Under the pieces are notes generated by a model. That model saw only the letters and a list, made by a program, of their open reading frames with translations. It searched no databases and had not been told where the DNA came from. From Psychrobacter cibarius (lineage in GTDB: Bacteria; Pseudomonadota; Gammaproteobacteria; Pseudomonadales; Moraxellaceae): a stretch of 64,000 nt of DNA. The position numbers and the translations under genes were made by a program. The stretch is from the NCBI RefSeq assembly GCF_016107535.1, contig NZ_JABASQ010000013.1, forward strand, positions 1 to 64,000, written 5' to 3'. Shown here piece after piece: positions 18,303 to 28,381 of the stretch. Numbering within the stretch: the stretch's first letter is position 1; every line of letters starts with the position of its first letter.

Positions 18303-18701
18303 ATGAGTATGCAAGATACCGTTGGGGATATGCTAACCCGTATTCGTAACGCACAAATGGCTAACAAAGTATCGGTAGCAATGCCGAGCTCTAAATTACG
18401 TAAATCGATTGCTGATTTGCTAGTTAGCGAAGGTTATGTGGCGAGCGCTGTTGTTACTGAAGAAGCAAACAATAAAGCAACCCTATCTATCGAATTGAAA
18501 TACTTCGAAGGCCGCGCTGTCATCGAAACGATTCAACGTTTTAGCCGTCCTGGTTTACGCCAGTTCCGCGGCAAAGACGCTATCCCTACTGTTAAGCAAG
18601 GTATGGGTGTTGCTATCGTATCAACTAGCCAAGGCATCATGAGTGATCGTGCTGCACGCGCTGCTGGTATCGGTGGTGAAATCGTCGCATTTGTAGCGTA
18701 A
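18303..18701 (+). CDS. rpsH: 30S ribosomal protein S8, 132 aa
   Basis: S8 binds the central domain of 16S rRNA and in E. coli represses the spc operon by binding near rpl[19 protein letters not shown], the middle [33 protein letters not shown] and the end GGEIVAFVA are typical. AAGGGG lies before the ATG. A 175-nt gap with a terminator-like hairpin separates it from rplF. Confidence 0.97.
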   Translation: MSMQDTVGDMLTRIRNAQMANKVSVAMPSSKLRKSIADLLVSEGYVASAVVTEEANNKATLSIELKYFEGRAVIETIQRFSRPGLRQFRGKDAIPTVKQGMGVAIVSTSQGIMSDRAARAAGIGGEIVAFVA

Positions 18702-18730
18702 GCTACACGACGATAAAGTCTATTTGATGA

Positions 18731-18759
18731 TTGTTAGACTTCTATTGATTGAGTAATAA
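18731..18759 (+). promoter_or_regulatory. Candidate internal promoter after rpsH
   Basis: TTGTTA (18731-18736), a 17-nt spacer and TAATAA (18754-18759) lie in the rpsH-rplF gap. A start here would read into the hairpin at 18806-18833, giving a short RNA or an attenuated supply for rplF onward. This is inference from sequence pattern only. Confidence 0.35.
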
Positions 18760-18805
18760 TGAATTATTTCAAATTGATAGGTGTCTAACGCAGTCAACTA
18801 TGCTA

Positions 18806-18837
18806 AACTAACACGCTTTTTAGCCTGTTAGTTTTTT
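18806..18837 (+). terminator. Terminator or attenuator hairpin inside the spc operon
   Basis: AACTAACA (18806-18813) pairs with TGTTAGTT (18826-18833) around a 12-nt loop and is followed by a T-run (TTTT to 18837). This is an intrinsic terminator shape, although A+T rich and thus weak. It lies between rpsH and rplF, where E. coli has a close junction. It may act as an attenuator that balances the halves of the operon. Confidence 0.55.
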
Positions 18838-18876
18838 CGCTAATATAAAGAAGTTAATTTTTTAAGGAATATTCCT

Positions 18877-19410
18877 ATGTCTCGTGTGGCTAAAGCCCCA
18901 GTGACACTGCCAAACGGCGTAAGTGTTACTTTGAACGATCGGCAGGTCGAAGTGAAAGGCAAGAACGGCATTTTGTCTTTACGCCTGCATGAATTGGTCG
19001 AGCTGAAACAGGAAGATGATGCGATCATTTTCTCACCTACAGTCGATTCAAAAGAAGCTATGATGCACACTGGCACCATGCGCGCTCTTGTTAACAACTA
19101 TGTTAAAGGCGTGAATGAAGGCTTTGAAAAGCGTCTTCAGTTAATTGGTGTTGGTTATCGCGCACAAGTTGCTGGTAACAAGGTAACTTTGAACGTTGGT
19201 TACTCTCATCCAGTAGAATATACGTTGCCTGAAGGTGTGTCAGCTGAAACCCCAACGCAAACTGAAATTGTTTTGAAATCAAACAATAAACAGCAGCTTG
19301 GTCAAGCAGCGGCTAATATCCGCGGTTTCCGCCCACCTGAGCCTTATAAAGGTAAAGGTATTCGTTATAGTGACGAGCATGTGATTCGCAAAGAAGCCAA
19401 GAAAAAATAA
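18877..19410 (+). CDS. rplF: 50S ribosomal protein L6, 177 aa
   Basis: L6 lies near the factor-binding site and the sarcin-ricin loop. [17 protein letters not shown], the middle [17 protein letters not shown] and the C-terminal [24 protein letters not shown] are diagnostic. The ribosome site AAGGAAT lies before the ATG. It follows the gap with the internal hairpin, so its transcription may be partly independent of rpsH. Confidence 0.97.
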   Translation: MSRVAKAPVTLPNGVSVTLNDRQVEVKGKNGILSLRLHELVELKQEDDAIIFSPTVDSKEAMMHTGTMRALVNNYVKGVNEGFEKRLQLIGVGYRAQVAGNKVTLNVGYSHPVEYTLPEGVSAETPTQTEIVLKSNNKQQLGQAAANIRGFRPPEPYKGKGIRYSDEHVIRKEAKKK

Positions 19411-19421
19411 GGTGAGTTGAA

Positions 19422-19772
19422 ATGTTTGATAAAAAAGCAGCTCGTCTGCGTCGAGCTAAGAAAACCCGCGCGCATATCCGTTTCTTAGGCGTTCATCGCT
19501 TAACGGTTACTCGCACGCCAAAACATATTTATGCCCAGATTATCTCTCCTACCGGTGGTGAAGTGATTGCTCAGGCATCTACCTTAGACGGCAGCTTGCG
19601 CTCAGGCGCGACTGGTAATGCTGATGCAGCAACGTCTGTGGGCCAAATGATCGCAGAACGCGCAAAAGCAGCTGGTATCACTAAAGTTGCCTTTGACCGT
19701 AGTGGTTTTAAATATCATGGTCGAGTTAAAGCTTTAGCAGAAGCAGCTCGCGAAAACGGATTGGAGTTTTAA
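19422..19772 (+). CDS. rplR: 50S ribosomal protein L18, 116 aa
   Basis: L18 binds 5S rRNA in the central protuberance. The motifs [16 protein letters not shown], the [17 protein letters not shown] segment ([44 protein letters not shown]) and a basic N-terminus ([17 protein letters not shown]) identify it. The length is standard and the gene has 11-nt and 2-nt gaps to its neighbours. Confidence 0.97.
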   Translation: MFDKKAARLRRAKKTRAHIRFLGVHRLTVTRTPKHIYAQIISPTGGEVIAQASTLDGSLRSGATGNADAATSVGQMIAERAKAAGITKVAFDRSGFKYHGRVKALAEAARENGLEF

Positions 19773-19774
19773 TC

Positions 19775-20290
19775 ATGGCTAGAAATGATAAAAATGATAA
19801 AAATGAACAGACTGACGGTCTAGTAGAACGCTTAGTTACCGTTGATCGCGTTGCAAAAGTTGTTAAAGGTGGTCGTATTTTCTCTTTCACTGCATTGACT
19901 GTAGTGGGCGATGGCAATGGTCGTGTTGGTTTTGGTCGCGGTAAAGCACGTGAAGTGCCAGCTGCTATCCAAAAAGCACTAGAAGCTGCCAAACGTAATA
20001 TGATTACTGTTGAGCTTAATGATGCAACTTTGTATCATCCGATCAAAGCACGTCATGGTGCTAGTAAAGTTTATATGCAACCTGCATCTGAAGGTACTGG
20101 CGTAATCGCTGGTGGCGCAATGCGTGCTGTATTAGAAGTTGCTGGTGTCAAAGATGTTTTGACTAAATGTTATGGTTCTACCAATACTGCTAACGTTGTT
20201 CGCGCAACGTTTAACGGTTTACGTGATATGTCAACTCCAGAGAAGATGGCAGCAAAACGTGGTAAATCTGTAGACGAAATCTTGGGTTAA
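19775..20290 (+). CDS. rpsE: 30S ribosomal protein S5, 171 aa
   Basis: S5 shapes the decoding fidelity region and mRNA entry. The double-stranded RNA-binding-like N domain ([19 protein letters not shown]...[20 protein letters not shown]) and the C-terminal [25 protein letters not shown] are present. A short Asp/Asn/Lys-rich lead ([14 protein letters not shown]) precedes the conserved domain. Confidence 0.97.
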   Translation: MARNDKNDKNEQTDGLVERLVTVDRVAKVVKGGRIFSFTALTVVGDGNGRVGFGRGKAREVPAAIQKALEAAKRNMITVELNDATLYHPIKARHGASKVYMQPASEGTGVIAGGAMRAVLEVAGVKDVLTKCYGSTNTANVVRATFNGLRDMSTPEKMAAKRGKSVDEILG

Positions 20291-20310
20291 CTTAGACTAG
20301 GTGAGTTACG

Positions 20311-20490
20311 ATGAAAAAAATGAAAGTCACTCAATTTAAATCGGGTGCCCATCGCCTAAAGAGCCACAAAGCGAGCTTGAAAGGATTGGGTTTACGCCGT
20401 ATTAATCATACTGTTGAAGTAGAAGATACACCTTCAACACGTGGTATGGTCAATCGCGTTAACTACATGGTAAAAGTGGAGGAAGCGTAA
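20311..20490 (+). CDS. rpmD: 50S ribosomal protein L30, 59 aa
   Basis: L30 is a small 50S protein near 5S rRNA. The translation [20 protein letters not shown]... with [35 protein letters not shown] carries the family motif [29 protein letters not shown] precedes the ATG. Its stop shares a base with the rplO start (TAATG). Confidence 0.96.
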   Translation: MKKMKVTQFKSGAHRLKSHKASLKGLGLRRINHTVEVEDTPSTRGMVNRVNYMVKVEEA

Positions 20491-20930
20491 TGGGTCTTAG
20501 ATTAAATGAATTATCACCAGGTGTTGGCGCAAAGAAAACTGCCCAACGTCGTGGTCGTGGTATCGGTTCAGGTCTTGGTAAGACTGGTGGTCGTGGTGTA
20601 AAGGGTCAAAAATCTCGTTCAGGTTCTAGCATACGCTCAGGATTTGAAGGTGGCCAAATGCCTTTATATCGTCGTCTACCGAAATTTGGTTTTACCAGTA
20701 AAATGGCAATGAAGACGGCTGAAGTACGTCTTTCTGAACTAAATAAAATTGATGGCGATGTGGTTAGCCTTGAAACACTTAAAGCTGCTAACCTAATCCG
20801 TCACGACATGAAGCGTGCCCGTATTATGTTGTCAGGCGAAGTCACTAAGGCTTATACCTTTAAAGGTATCAAAGTGACTAAAGGCGCTAAGCTAGCAATC
20901 GAAGCTGCTGGTGGTAGCATCGAGGAGTAG
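20490..20930 (+). CDS. rplO: 50S ribosomal protein L15, 146 aa
   Basis: L15 is a late-assembly 50S protein. The Gly/Arg/Lys-rich N-terminus ([39 protein letters not shown]) and the motif [17 protein letters not shown] are diagnostic. It overlaps rpmD by one base and precedes secY by 4 nt. Confidence 0.97.
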   Translation: MGLRLNELSPGVGAKKTAQRRGRGIGSGLGKTGGRGVKGQKSRSGSSIRSGFEGGQMPLYRRLPKFGFTSKMAMKTAEVRLSELNKIDGDVVSLETLKAANLIRHDMKRARIMLSGEVTKAYTFKGIKVTKGAKLAIEAAGGSIEE

Positions 20931-20934
20931 TAAC

Positions 20935-22281
20935 GTGTCAAAACAATCAATGTCATCGACTGGTATACCGCTCAATCCATTTGCATTCATACGCAAGTAT
21001 GATGAATTATGGACGCGTTTATTATTCTTAATCGGCGCATTGGTTGTTTATCGTTTAGGGTCACATATTCCAGTACCGGGTATCAATCCGGTCAACTTGG
21101 CTGATCTGTTTTCGCGCAACGAAAACACCATTTTGAGTATGTTTAACATGTTCTCAGGTGGTGCACTAGAGCGTATGTCCATTATGGCGCTCGGCATTAT
21201 GCCGTATATTTCAGCATCGATTATTGTACAGATGATGTCTGCAGTATTGCCTTCGCTTGAAGCCCTCAAAAAAGAAGGCGAAGCGGGACGACGTAAGTTG
21301 AACAAGTACACCCGTCAAGGGACACTTGCTTTGGCCCTAGTACAGTCATTAGGAATGTGTGCTGGCTTAATCAGTCAAAATCTTACTTTATCTTCTGGTC
21401 TGACCTTTTATATTCCAGCGGTTACCTCATTGGTAGCGGGTGCTATGTTCTTGATGTGGCTTGGTGAGCAGATTACAGAGCGCGGCGTAGGTAATGGTAT
21501 TTCAATGCTCATTTTTGCGAGTATTGTGGCTGGTACGCCAGGTATGATTTCGCAGTCTATTGAACAGGTCAATCAAGGACAAATGAACTTGATTGTACTG
21601 TTTATTTTTGTGCTACTAGGCATCGCGGTTACTGCTGGTATCGTTTATATTGAACGTGCTCAGCGCCGTGTTCCAGTGAACTATGCACAGAAGCAGCAAC
21701 AAGGTCGCAAAATATATGCTCAGCAGCAGTCACATTTGCCGCTGAAGCTTAACATGGCAGGGGTTATCCCAGCCATTTTTGCTAGTTCGTTGTTGTTGTT
21801 TCCAGCAAGTTTAGGGCAGTGGGTGGGTCAATCAACTGATCCTACCCTTACACAAAAAATACTACAGAATATGGCATTGGTGTTGTCTCCAGGACAGCCG
21901 CTATATTTGGTTCTGTTTGGCGCGATGATTATTTTCTTCTGTTACTTCTATACGGCATTGGTATTTAGCCCACGTGAAGTAGCTGAAAACCTTAAACGTA
22001 GTGGTGCGTATATCCCAGGTATTCGCCCCGGACAACAAACTCAGCGTTACCTAGATCATGTATTAAACCGACTGACCTTTATTGGCGCGATGTATATGAC
22101 GGTTATTTGTTTAATGCCAATGGTCGTCCAGTCATCGTTTGGTGTGCCGTTTCAACTCGGTGGTACGTCTTTACTGATTATGGTGGTTGTGGTAATGGAC
22201 TTCATTTCGCAAATCCAAGCGCATTTGATGACCCATCAATATCATGATCAGACGTTAATTCAATCGCCCACTCAACCTTAA
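20935..22281 (+). CDS. secY: Preprotein translocase subunit SecY, 448 aa
   Basis: SecY is the pore of the Sec translocon in the inner membrane. Ten hydrophobic segments are visible, starting with [23 protein letters not shown] and including the plug region and the cytoplasmic loop [34 protein letters not shown] near residues 350-370 is the C5 loop used for SecA and ribosome contact. I chose GTG 20935, which has GAGGAG 8 nt upstream. An in-frame start at 20911 lies inside rplO. It is coupled to the ribosomal genes as in E. coli. Confidence 0.97.
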   Translation: MSKQSMSSTGIPLNPFAFIRKYDELWTRLLFLIGALVVYRLGSHIPVPGINPVNLADLFSRNENTILSMFNMFSGGALERMSIMALGIMPYISASIIVQMMSAVLPSLEALKKEGEAGRRKLNKYTRQGTLALALVQSLGMCAGLISQNLTLSSGLTFYIPAVTSLVAGAMFLMWLGEQITERGVGNGISMLIFASIVAGTPGMISQSIEQVNQGQMNLIVLFIFVLLGIAVTAGIVYIERAQRRVPVNYAQKQQQGRKIYAQQQSHLPLKLNMAGVIPAIFASSLLLFPASLGQWVGQSTDPTLTQKILQNMALVLSPGQPLYLVLFGAMIIFFCYFYTALVFSPREVAENLKRSGAYIPGIRPGQQTQRYLDHVLNRLTFIGAMYMTVICLMPMVVQSSFGVPFQLGGTSLLIMVVVVMDFISQIQAHLMTHQYHDQTLIQSPTQP

Positions 22282-22313
22282 ATGAGCGGTACGATATCTC
22301 AAAGGAGCATGCT

Positions 22314-22430
22314 ATGAAAGTTCAAGCATCAGTTAAAAAGATTTGTGGTAGCTGTAAAGTTGTGCGCCGTAAAGGCCGTGTACATATCATCTGTACAGCA
22401 GAACCTCGCCACAAGCAACGTCAAGGTTAA
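22314..22430 (+). CDS. rpmJ: 50S ribosomal protein L36, 38 aa (zinc-binding type)
   Basis: The translation [20 protein letters not shown]... ends [12 protein letters not shown], with the zinc ribbon CxxC-C-H (C11, C14, C27, H32). This is the C-plus type. AAAGGAG lies 6 nt before the ATG. It is the last gene of the spc operon, as in E. coli. In many bacteria a zinc-free paralogue replaces it during zinc shortage, but none is seen in the window. Confidence 0.96.
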   Translation: MKVQASVKKICGSCKVVRRKGRVHIICTAEPRHKQRQG

Positions 22431-22491
22431 TATTTAGTATTATAAAGTCTTAGACTTTTGTTACTATCTCAATTAACACTTGAAAAATGAC

Positions 22492-22513
22492 GGCGGATGG
22501 GATATCATCCGCC
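22492..22513 (+). terminator. Hairpin after rpmJ, terminator-like
   Basis: GGCGGATG (22492-22499) and CATCCGCC (22506-22513) form a perfect GC-rich 8-bp stem with a 6-nt loop. No T-run follows. It may mark the end of the spc transcript or regulate the alpha operon. Confidence 0.45.
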
Positions 22514-22563
22514 ACTTGCCGTAGTTTATGCAAAAACTTTTATAAGACCGTCAATGAATAGGC

Positions 22564-22592
22564 TTGTAACCAAGTCAAAGCAGCGATAATAA
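22564..22592 (+). promoter_or_regulatory. Probable alpha operon promoter before rpsM
   Basis: TTGTAA (22564-22569), a 17-nt spacer and TAATAA (22587-22592) lie in the 253-nt gap between rpmJ and rpsM. A TTGACA at 22610-22615 with a weak TAAAGC 17 nt later is an alternative. In E. coli the alpha operon has its own promoter and an S4-binding leader. I cannot recognise an S4 pseudoknot here. Confidence 0.5.
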
Positions 22593-22683
22593 TTATAAAA
22601 GCTTTAGTATTGACAGCAACAAATCTGAAAAATAAAGCCTTATTGATAAATAACGCTTATTTTTCTTTAATGGAGAGAAATCA

Positions 22684-23040
22684 ATGGCTCGTATTGCCGG
22701 CGTAAACATTCCGGATAATAAGCATGCTGTTATTTCACTAACTTACATCTTTGGTGTAGGTCGTACCACTGCTCAGAAAATCTTAGAAGCAGTTGGCATT
22801 GCCCCTACTACTAAAGTTAGTCAGTTAGATGATACACAGTTAGATGCTATCCGTGCACAAGTTGCAAATTACATGACTGAAGGTGATCTTCGTCGTGAAG
22901 TGTCAATGAATATTAAGCGTTTAGTTGATCTTGGTTGTTACCGTGGCATCCGCCATCGTCGTAACCTACCAGTTAGAGGTCAGAATACTAAGAACAACGC
23001 TCGTACTCGTAAGGGTCCGACACGCCCTCTCAAAAGATAA
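22684..23040 (+). CDS. rpsM: 30S ribosomal protein S13, 118 aa
   Basis: S13 bridges the 30S head to the 50S subunit. [34 protein letters not shown] and the C-terminal [26 protein letters not shown] are diagnostic. GGAGAG precedes the ATG. It is the first gene of the alpha operon. Confidence 0.98.
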   Translation: MARIAGVNIPDNKHAVISLTYIFGVGRTTAQKILEAVGIAPTTKVSQLDDTQLDAIRAQVANYMTEGDLRREVSMNIKRLVDLGCYRGIRHRRNLPVRGQNTKNNARTRKGPTRPLKR

Positions 23041-23060
23041 TTAACTTAGGAAGCTAAAAG

Positions 23061-23450
23061 ATGGCTAAAGACACTCGTAGTCGCAAGAAAGTGACTCGTC
23101 GTTCAGTATCGGAGGGCATTGCCCATATCCATGCGTCTTTTAATAACACCATTGTTACGATTACCGATCGTCAAGGTAATGCACTGGCTTGGGCCACTTC
23201 AGGTGGACAAGGCTTCCGTGGTTCACGTAAATCTACACCATTTGCAGCTCAGGTTGCAGCTGAAGTCGCTGGTAAAGCGGCTCAAGAATATGGTGTTAAG
23301 AATATCGACGTTTTGGTCAAAGGACCAGGACCGGGTCGTGAGTCTGCGGTAAGAGCACTAGGTGCATTGGGTTATAAAGTTAACAGCATCTCTGATGTAA
23401 CCCCAATCCCACACAATGGTTGCCGTGCGCCGAAAAAGCGCCGCGTCTAA
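23061..23450 (+). CDS. rpsK: 30S ribosomal protein S11, 129 aa
   Basis: S11 lies on the 30S platform near the mRNA exit. [46 protein letters not shown] and the end [21 protein letters not shown] are typical. The [19 protein letters not shown] signature carries A instead of the first P in CRPPKK. The length is standard. Confidence 0.98.
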   Translation: MAKDTRSRKKVTRRSVSEGIAHIHASFNNTIVTITDRQGNALAWATSGGQGFRGSRKSTPFAAQVAAEVAGKAAQEYGVKNIDVLVKGPGPGRESAVRALGALGYKVNSISDVTPIPHNGCRAPKKRRV

Positions 23451-23498
23451 TATTAAAGACGAAGCTTTTTATCCCAAAAGCTTATAGGAGACATAACA

Positions 23499-24140
23499 AT
23501 GGCCCGCTATATTGGACCAAAACTCAAATTATCACGTCGTGAAGGCACGGACTTAGGTCTTAAGTCTGGCGTTAAACCATACGACGTAAAAACGAAAAAA
23601 GCTGGTCGTCCACCAGGTCAACACGGTGTAAGCCGTAACAAGACCTCAGAATATGCTTTACAGCTGCGTGAAAAGCAGAAAGTTAAGCGTATCTATGGTG
23701 TACTAGAGCGTCAGTTTGCTAATTACTATAAAGAAGCTGCTCGTAAGCGCGGTGCTACTGGTGAAAACCTGTTAGCCATGCTTGAGAGCCGTCTAGATAA
23801 CGTTGTTTATCGCATGGGCTTTGGCTCAACTCGCGCCGAAGCACGTCAGCTAGTCAGTCATCGTACTGTGATGGTAAAAAAAGCTGGCCGCGATGAGTTT
23901 GTTCGTGTGAACATTCCATCAATTCAGTTGCAAGATGGTGATGTCATCGCTATCCAAGAGAAGTCTCGCGAGCAATTACGTATTAAAAACGCAATTGAGC
24001 TGGCTACCCAACGTGGTATTCCAGAATGGCTAGATGTTGACCACAGCAAATTACAAGGCACGTTTAAACAAGCGCCTGATCGTATTGATCTACCTGCTGA
24101 AATCAACGAAAGCTTGATCGTTGAGCTATACTCTAAGTAA
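23499..24140 (+). CDS. rpsD: 30S ribosomal protein S4, 213 aa (zinc-free type)
   Basis: S4 nucleates 30S assembly and in E. coli represses the alpha operon. [41 protein letters not shown] and the S4 RNA-binding domain ([27 protein letters not shown]) are present. There are no cysteines in the N-terminal zinc region. It is about 7 residues longer than the E. coli protein (206), with extra residues in the S4-domain beta loop ([15 protein letters not shown]). Confidence 0.97.
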   Translation: MARYIGPKLKLSRREGTDLGLKSGVKPYDVKTKKAGRPPGQHGVSRNKTSEYALQLREKQKVKRIYGVLERQFANYYKEAARKRGATGENLLAMLESRLDNVVYRMGFGSTRAEARQLVSHRTVMVKKAGRDEFVRVNIPSIQLQDGDVIAIQEKSREQLRIKNAIELATQRGIPEWLDVDHSKLQGTFKQAPDRIDLPAEINESLIVELYSK

Positions 24141-24220
24141 TGACGTACTGCTCGATGTCGTGAAAACGGCATTGAGCAATCAACGTTAATTAAACCAGTT
24201 TAATAAATCGAGGTGACATC

Positions 24221-25228
24221 ATGATGCTAAATGCAACTGAGTTTCTAACGCCGAATGCCATTAATGTGGATACGGTTAATGAAACGATTGCGAAAGTCAC
24301 GCTCGAACCGTTAGAACGCGGCTTTGGGCATACCCTTGGTAATGCCTTACGTCGCATCTTGTTATCTTCATTACCTGGTGCTGCAGTCATTGAAGCTGAG
24401 ATTGATGGTGTTGACCATGAATACTCAACGCTTGAAGGGCTACAAGAAGATGTACTTGACTTGCTTTTGAATCTAAAAGGCTTGGCTATTACGCTTCATG
24501 ACCAAAATGAAGTATTTTTGACCTTGGATAAACAAGGTCCAGGCACTATTACTGCTGCAGACATCGCGTTACCGCATAATGTAGACATCGTCAATCCAGA
24601 ATTGGTGTTGGGTACATTGAGTGATCGTGGTCATCTTAAGATGCGTTTGCGTGTAGTAATGGGTCGTGGATATGAGCCAGCAAACCAGCGCCGTGAAGAT
24701 GGTGATACTAAAGCAATCGGACGTTTAAAGCTTGATGCAAGTTTTAGTCCTGTGCTTCGTGTTGCTTATCAGGTTGAGAACGCTCGTGTAGAGCAGCGTA
24801 CTGATCTTGATCGTCTTATCATTGAGCTTGAAACTAATGGCACTATAGATCCAGAAGAAGCAATTCGTAAAGCAGCCACTATTTTACAACAACAGATTTC
24901 TATCTTTGTTGACCTAGAAGCTGAAGAAGCGCCTGAGCCTGTGAAAGAGAAAGAAGAGGTTGATCCGGTGCTATTACGCCCTGTGGACGATCTTGAACTA
25001 ACGGTTCGCTCAGCCAACTGCTTGAAAGCTGAAAACATTTACTATATCGGTGATTTGGTACAACGTTCAGAGACTGAACTTCTAAAAACCCCAAATCTTG
25101 GTAAGAAATCATTAACGGAAATCAAAGACGTACTAGCGTCTAAAGATTTAGAGCTCGGTATGCGCCTAGATAACTGGCCACCAGCTGACCTTCGTGTTGA
25201 TGATCGCTTTTCTTATCGTAGCCGTTAA
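24221..25228 (+). CDS. rpoA: RNA polymerase alpha subunit, 335 aa
   Basis: RpoA dimerises to start polymerase assembly, and its C-terminal domain contacts UP elements and activators. The N-domain motifs [27 protein letters not shown] (residues ~28-54) and the alpha-CTD with [46 protein letters not shown] (about 253-298) are present. The linker is acidic ([14 protein letters not shown]). The length is usual for gammaproteobacteria (329-337). Confidence 0.98.
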   Translation: MMLNATEFLTPNAINVDTVNETIAKVTLEPLERGFGHTLGNALRRILLSSLPGAAVIEAEIDGVDHEYSTLEGLQEDVLDLLLNLKGLAITLHDQNEVFLTLDKQGPGTITAADIALPHNVDIVNPELVLGTLSDRGHLKMRLRVVMGRGYEPANQRREDGDTKAIGRLKLDASFSPVLRVAYQVENARVEQRTDLDRLIIELETNGTIDPEEAIRKAATILQQQISIFVDLEAEEAPEPVKEKEEVDPVLLRPVDDLELTVRSANCLKAENIYYIGDLVQRSETELLKTPNLGKKSLTEIKDVLASKDLELGMRLDNWPPADLRVDDRFSYRSR

Positions 25229-25247
25229 ACTTTAAGGATTTTTGACT

Positions 25248-25607
25248 ATGCGCCATCGTAAGAGTGGAGTCAAGCTGGGTCGTACCGGCAGTCATCGTAA
25301 GGCAATGTTTCAGAACATGACTAACTCATTATTTGAGCATGAACTGATCAAAACAACTTTACCAAAAGCAAAAGAGTTACGTCGCGTTGCCGAGCCATTA
25401 ATCACTATGGCTAAAGAAGACAGCGTTGCTAACCGTCGTTTGGCATTTAGCCGTATGCGTAGCAAAGCTATGGTAGGTAAACTATTTGGCACGTTAGGTC
25501 CTCGTTACCAGACCCGTCCAGGTGGATATTTGCGTATCGTAAAATGTGGTTACCGTGATGGTGACAATGCGCCAATGGCATATGTAGAATTGGTTGATCG
25601 CGACTAA
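25248..25607 (+). CDS. rplQ: 50S ribosomal protein L17, 119 aa
   Basis: L17 lies on the back of the 50S subunit near the tunnel exit. [24 protein letters not shown] and the end [32 protein letters not shown] are diagnostic. I chose ATG 25248, with AAGGA 9 nt upstream. The TTG at 25242 in frame would add only two residues. It is the last gene of the super-operon and is followed by a terminator. Confidence 0.97.
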   Translation: MRHRKSGVKLGRTGSHRKAMFQNMTNSLFEHELIKTTLPKAKELRRVAEPLITMAKEDSVANRRLAFSRMRSKAMVGKLFGTLGPRYQTRPGGYLRIVKCGYRDGDNAPMAYVELVDRD

Positions 25608-25635
25608 TTTTACAATAAGCAAAAGATGTATATAA

Positions 25636-25665
25636 AAAAGCTCCAAGTCAATTGGAGCTTTTTTT
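25636..25665 (+). terminator. Bidirectional intrinsic terminator after rplQ
   Basis: AAAAGCTCCAA (25636-25646) pairs with TTGGAGCTTTT (25652-25662), and a T-run follows. On the other strand an A/T-run also follows, so it ends both the alpha operon and the leftward gene that stops at 25686. Confidence 0.85.
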
Positions 25666-25685
25666 GTGTCTGATGCTTTAGTTTA

Positions 25686-26306
25686 TTACCGTAGTAGTGA
25701 ATCTACATCCGCGGCACCTTGTCTGATAATTTCAGGCTGGCTACCAGTCATATCAACAATCGTAGTTAGTTTAGTGGTCTTTACACCTGCATTTATCAAA
25801 GCGTCGATTTGATTGCCTAATAAATCCTCAATCTCAAAGGGATCATCTAGTATGTCATCACGGTTAGGCAGTATTAATGAACTGGTTAAGATAGGTTCAT
25901 CCATGGCCTCTAAAAGCGCTTGCGCAATAGGGTTGCTAGGTACTCGAATACCGATGGTTTTTTTCTTCGCATGTGCCAATTTTTTTGGTACGTCTTTTGT
26001 GGCATTGAGGATAAAGGTGATGGGCGCAGGAGTAAGCGCTTTGAGCTGTTTAAATTGTACATTGTCTACTGCGGCATAGTTGGCAATTTCGCTTAAGTCA
26101 CGGCACAGCAAGGTAAACTGGTGTTTATCATCAAGCTCACGAATTTGTTTGAGCTTATCGAGTGCATCCTTTGCTCCTAAGCGACAACCAAAAGCATAGC
26201 TGGTATCGGTAGGGTAGATAATGAGCTGGTCTTTACGTAACAGATCCGCCACTTGCTCAATCAGACGTGGCTGTGGATTTTCTGGATGAATATAAAATAC
26301 TTGCAT
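25686..26306 (-). CDS. yciO: L-threonylcarbamoyladenylate synthase-like protein, YciO type, 206 aa
   Basis: The protein has the YrdC/Sua5 fold: PTDTSYAFGCRLGAKDALDKLKQIRELDDKHQFTLLCRDLSEIA (residues ~32-76), LTPAPITFILNATKDVPKKL and RVPSNPIAQALLEAMDEPILTSSL. TsaC/Sua5 make threonylcarbamoyl-AMP for the t6A modification of tRNAs. The 206-aa length and the sequence HPENPQPRLI at the start fit the YciO branch better than TsaC, and the activity of YciO is less certain. ATG 26306 is kept. Confidence 0.85.
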   Translation of the reverse strand: MQVFYIHPENPQPRLIEQVADLLRKDQLIIYPTDTSYAFGCRLGAKDALDKLKQIRELDDKHQFTLLCRDLSEIANYAAVDNVQFKQLKALTPAPITFILNATKDVPKKLAHAKKKTIGIRVPSNPIAQALLEAMDEPILTSSLILPNRDDILDDPFEIEDLLGNQIDALINAGVKTTKLTTIVDMTGSQPEIIRQGAADVDSLLR

Positions 26307-26524
26307 AGCAGTTCCTTATTTTATAGTTATAGGTTTTTAAATGTGAAGTTTTTGACTAAGTAGAACATTTGTGGCGCGTATGCTTCTTTCACTAAGTTTA
26401 CTAAAAAAGCATCACTGCCTTCTTAGTATAGCGCAAAGCCAATATAAGTTTGATTGCAAGCCGTTACTATGCGTAGACAATCGTTAACGCAAAAATGCCA
26501 CACCTTTATGCTGATATGCTGCTG

Positions 26525-27265
26525 TTACTCTGGATCAGCTATAGAGACACTGAGTAAGGCGTGTAATAAAGTCTTAGCATCAGATGGTAATATATTGGGC
26601 TTAGCGATGTATTGTTGCACTTGTCGGTAGACGTCATTTGCGAATGTACTATTGCTCGTATCAAAGTCAGCAAACAAATTATCTTGTGACACCTCAAATG
26701 ATCGTTCACAAGCGAGAGTAAATAAACACTCTAACGCTTGTGGCTTAATCTCTACGCGCTCAAATGCTTGCTGCTGAGCGGCGGTACGCCCATCTGGTGC
26801 ATACCAGTAGCCAAAGTCAGCCAAACGTCTACGAGCCTCTCCAGCTACACACCAATGGCTCATTTCATGCAATGCGCTAGCAAAAAATCCATGAGCGAAT
26901 TTAATTTTTGCGGGTTCATTATTTTGTGCTGGAAAGTACTCTGGTTCCCCTTGTCCACGAACCAATGTAACGTTTTGATGAGCGAATAAATTATTGAATA
27001 ATTGGATGAGCCAATCAGTAGCCGCTTGCTCGTATTTATTAACCAATGATGGAGTGCCATCTAAGCCTTTGATAGTAGCTAACCTTTCTAACCTTTGCCA
27101 TTCACTTTTTACATCCTCTAAGTACTGATTGTTTTTAAGCTTCCACGAGTCAGTGGAAGAGGCATTCACAGTATTGGTTAACGTAGTGAGACGTTGCAAT
27201 AGTATCTTTGCTTCAAGTGGAGAAAGTAGGTTCGAGAAGTCAGGTTTATCATTAAACACATTCAT
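26525..27265 (-). CDS. epmC: EF-P hydroxylase EpmC (YfcM family), 246 aa
   Basis: The motif FAHGFFASALHEMSHWCVAGEARRRLADFGYWYAPDGR is the signature of the YfcM/EpmC family, which hydroxylates the beta-lysylated lysine of elongation factor P in E. coli. The HExxH metal-binding site (HEMSHW) lies near residue 130, and VEIKPQALECLFTLACERSFEVSQDNL follows. The protein is longer than E. coli EpmC (182 aa) by an N-terminal part of about 60 residues. I prefer ATG 27265 (MNVFNDK) to the in-frame TTG at 27283. Neither has a clear ribosome site. EpmA and EpmB are not in the window. Confidence 0.88.
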   Translation of the reverse strand: MNVFNDKPDFSNLLSPLEAKILLQRLTTLTNTVNASSTDSWKLKNNQYLEDVKSEWQRLERLATIKGLDGTPSLVNKYEQAATDWLIQLFNNLFAHQNVTLVRGQGEPEYFPAQNNEPAKIKFAHGFFASALHEMSHWCVAGEARRRLADFGYWYAPDGRTAAQQQAFERVEIKPQALECLFTLACERSFEVSQDNLFADFDTSNSTFANDVYRQVQQYIAKPNILPSDAKTLLHALLSVSIADPE

Positions 27266-27450
27266 AGGTAAAACACTGGTCAAATAAAAGATAAAAAGAA
27301 GAATTATCTTTGAATATAAATAGGAGAAATAAAGAGATGAAAATAGAGCTCATATCAAATAAATTTAACATACTAGCGCTAGCGTCGCTTAATGCTTTCC
27401 GTTAGTATGGCAGGCAATATTATACACCGTTTTGATGAATGAGGTCGCGC

Positions 27451-28044
27451 ATGTCAAGCACTCCAGAAAGTAAACCGTCAGCAGGTTATGCTGATAATAA
27501 AAAAGCGCCTTTATCTACTAGTATGCCTGAATCTATTTCTTTGGATAAATGGGCAGATACTGGATATGAATGGACAGGAGAGGTAGAGCCAAGCGCTTTC
27601 AAACGTCTTGCTGCTACCTTAGCCACCGAACATGAACAAGCAAACATCTCGCTTAATGCCAATCTGTATCGACGCAATAATGTCTTACATTTGGCATTTA
27701 CACTGACGGGTGAAGTTTGGTTAACCTGTCAGCGTTGCCTACAGCCAGTAGCTATCGATTTGTCTGATGATTATAATATTGCGCTACTAGAAGATGAGAG
27801 CCAAGCACGTTCAATCAATGATGAACAAGACTATTTATTACTTGATGAAATTATTACTGAGCCTGCACCAGAGCTTTTATTGCCATTCAAAAAATTGGTA
27901 GAAGATGAGATATTGCTGAAGACGCCAATGTCGCCAAAACATGACGACTGTGAAATGACGGTAGAGCAATTTGGTGAGATTCCAGAAGAGGAAGAAAGCG
28001 AAAATCCTTTTGCTGCTTTAGCCTCGCTAAAAGGCAAGTTGTAA
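27451..28044 (+). CDS. yceD: YceD family protein (DUF177), 197 aa
   Basis: This is the protein regularly encoded before rpmF. The family core TGEVWLTCQRCLQPVAIDLSDDY (about residues 91-113), with its CxxC, and an acidic C-terminal half ending NPFAALASLKGKL are present. In plants and bacteria relatives are linked to 23S rRNA accumulation, but the role is not settled. I chose ATG 27451, with GAGG 7-8 nt upstream. An in-frame ATG at 27439 is the alternative. An N-terminal Ser/Lys-rich stretch of about 30 residues is extra to E. coli YceD (173 aa). Confidence 0.85.
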   Translation: MSSTPESKPSAGYADNKKAPLSTSMPESISLDKWADTGYEWTGEVEPSAFKRLAATLATEHEQANISLNANLYRRNNVLHLAFTLTGEVWLTCQRCLQPVAIDLSDDYNIALLEDESQARSINDEQDYLLLDEIITEPAPELLLPFKKLVEDEILLKTPMSPKHDDCEMTVEQFGEIPEEEESENPFAALASLKGKL

Positions 28045-28381
28045 TCTTATTAAGAGACAAGTCATATATCAATGTACTACTTAATAAATTTATGATACCT
28101 TTCATCAGCTTTCTACCAAAGAGTGAGAAGCAGGGCTTTATTAATCCGCTAAACATGCGTATAATGTCCCGTTTATTGCATTCTAGCAATCTGCTACTGG
28201 CAGATAGATGCTGATCTTGCAGACTAACTATAGATTTTAGACGTAATCAACACTTTAATACGTGGCAATCTATTTAACTAATGATGCGTAAGACTTAGGT
28301 TGTTGTGATTATATAGCCTCTGTCAGTGTCGATTAAAGCTGAATTTCAAGCTTATCCCCTTTTAAGTATAGGAGCTATATC
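28045..28381. other. Intergenic region between yceD and rpmF
   Basis: This holds 337 nt without a gene. A TATAAT at 28160-28165 with TTTATT (28137-28142) at 17 nt spacing is a candidate promoter for rpmF. The region ends with ATAGGAGCTATATC as the ribosome site of rpmF. In many bacteria yceD and rpmF are close together, so the long gap with its own promoter is somewhat unusual. Confidence 0.4.

Noticed and set aside
22610-22638. TTGACA with TAAAGC as the alpha operon promoter.
   Set aside because: The -35 is perfect but the -10 is poor. The pair at 22564-22592 is preferred, though both could be used.
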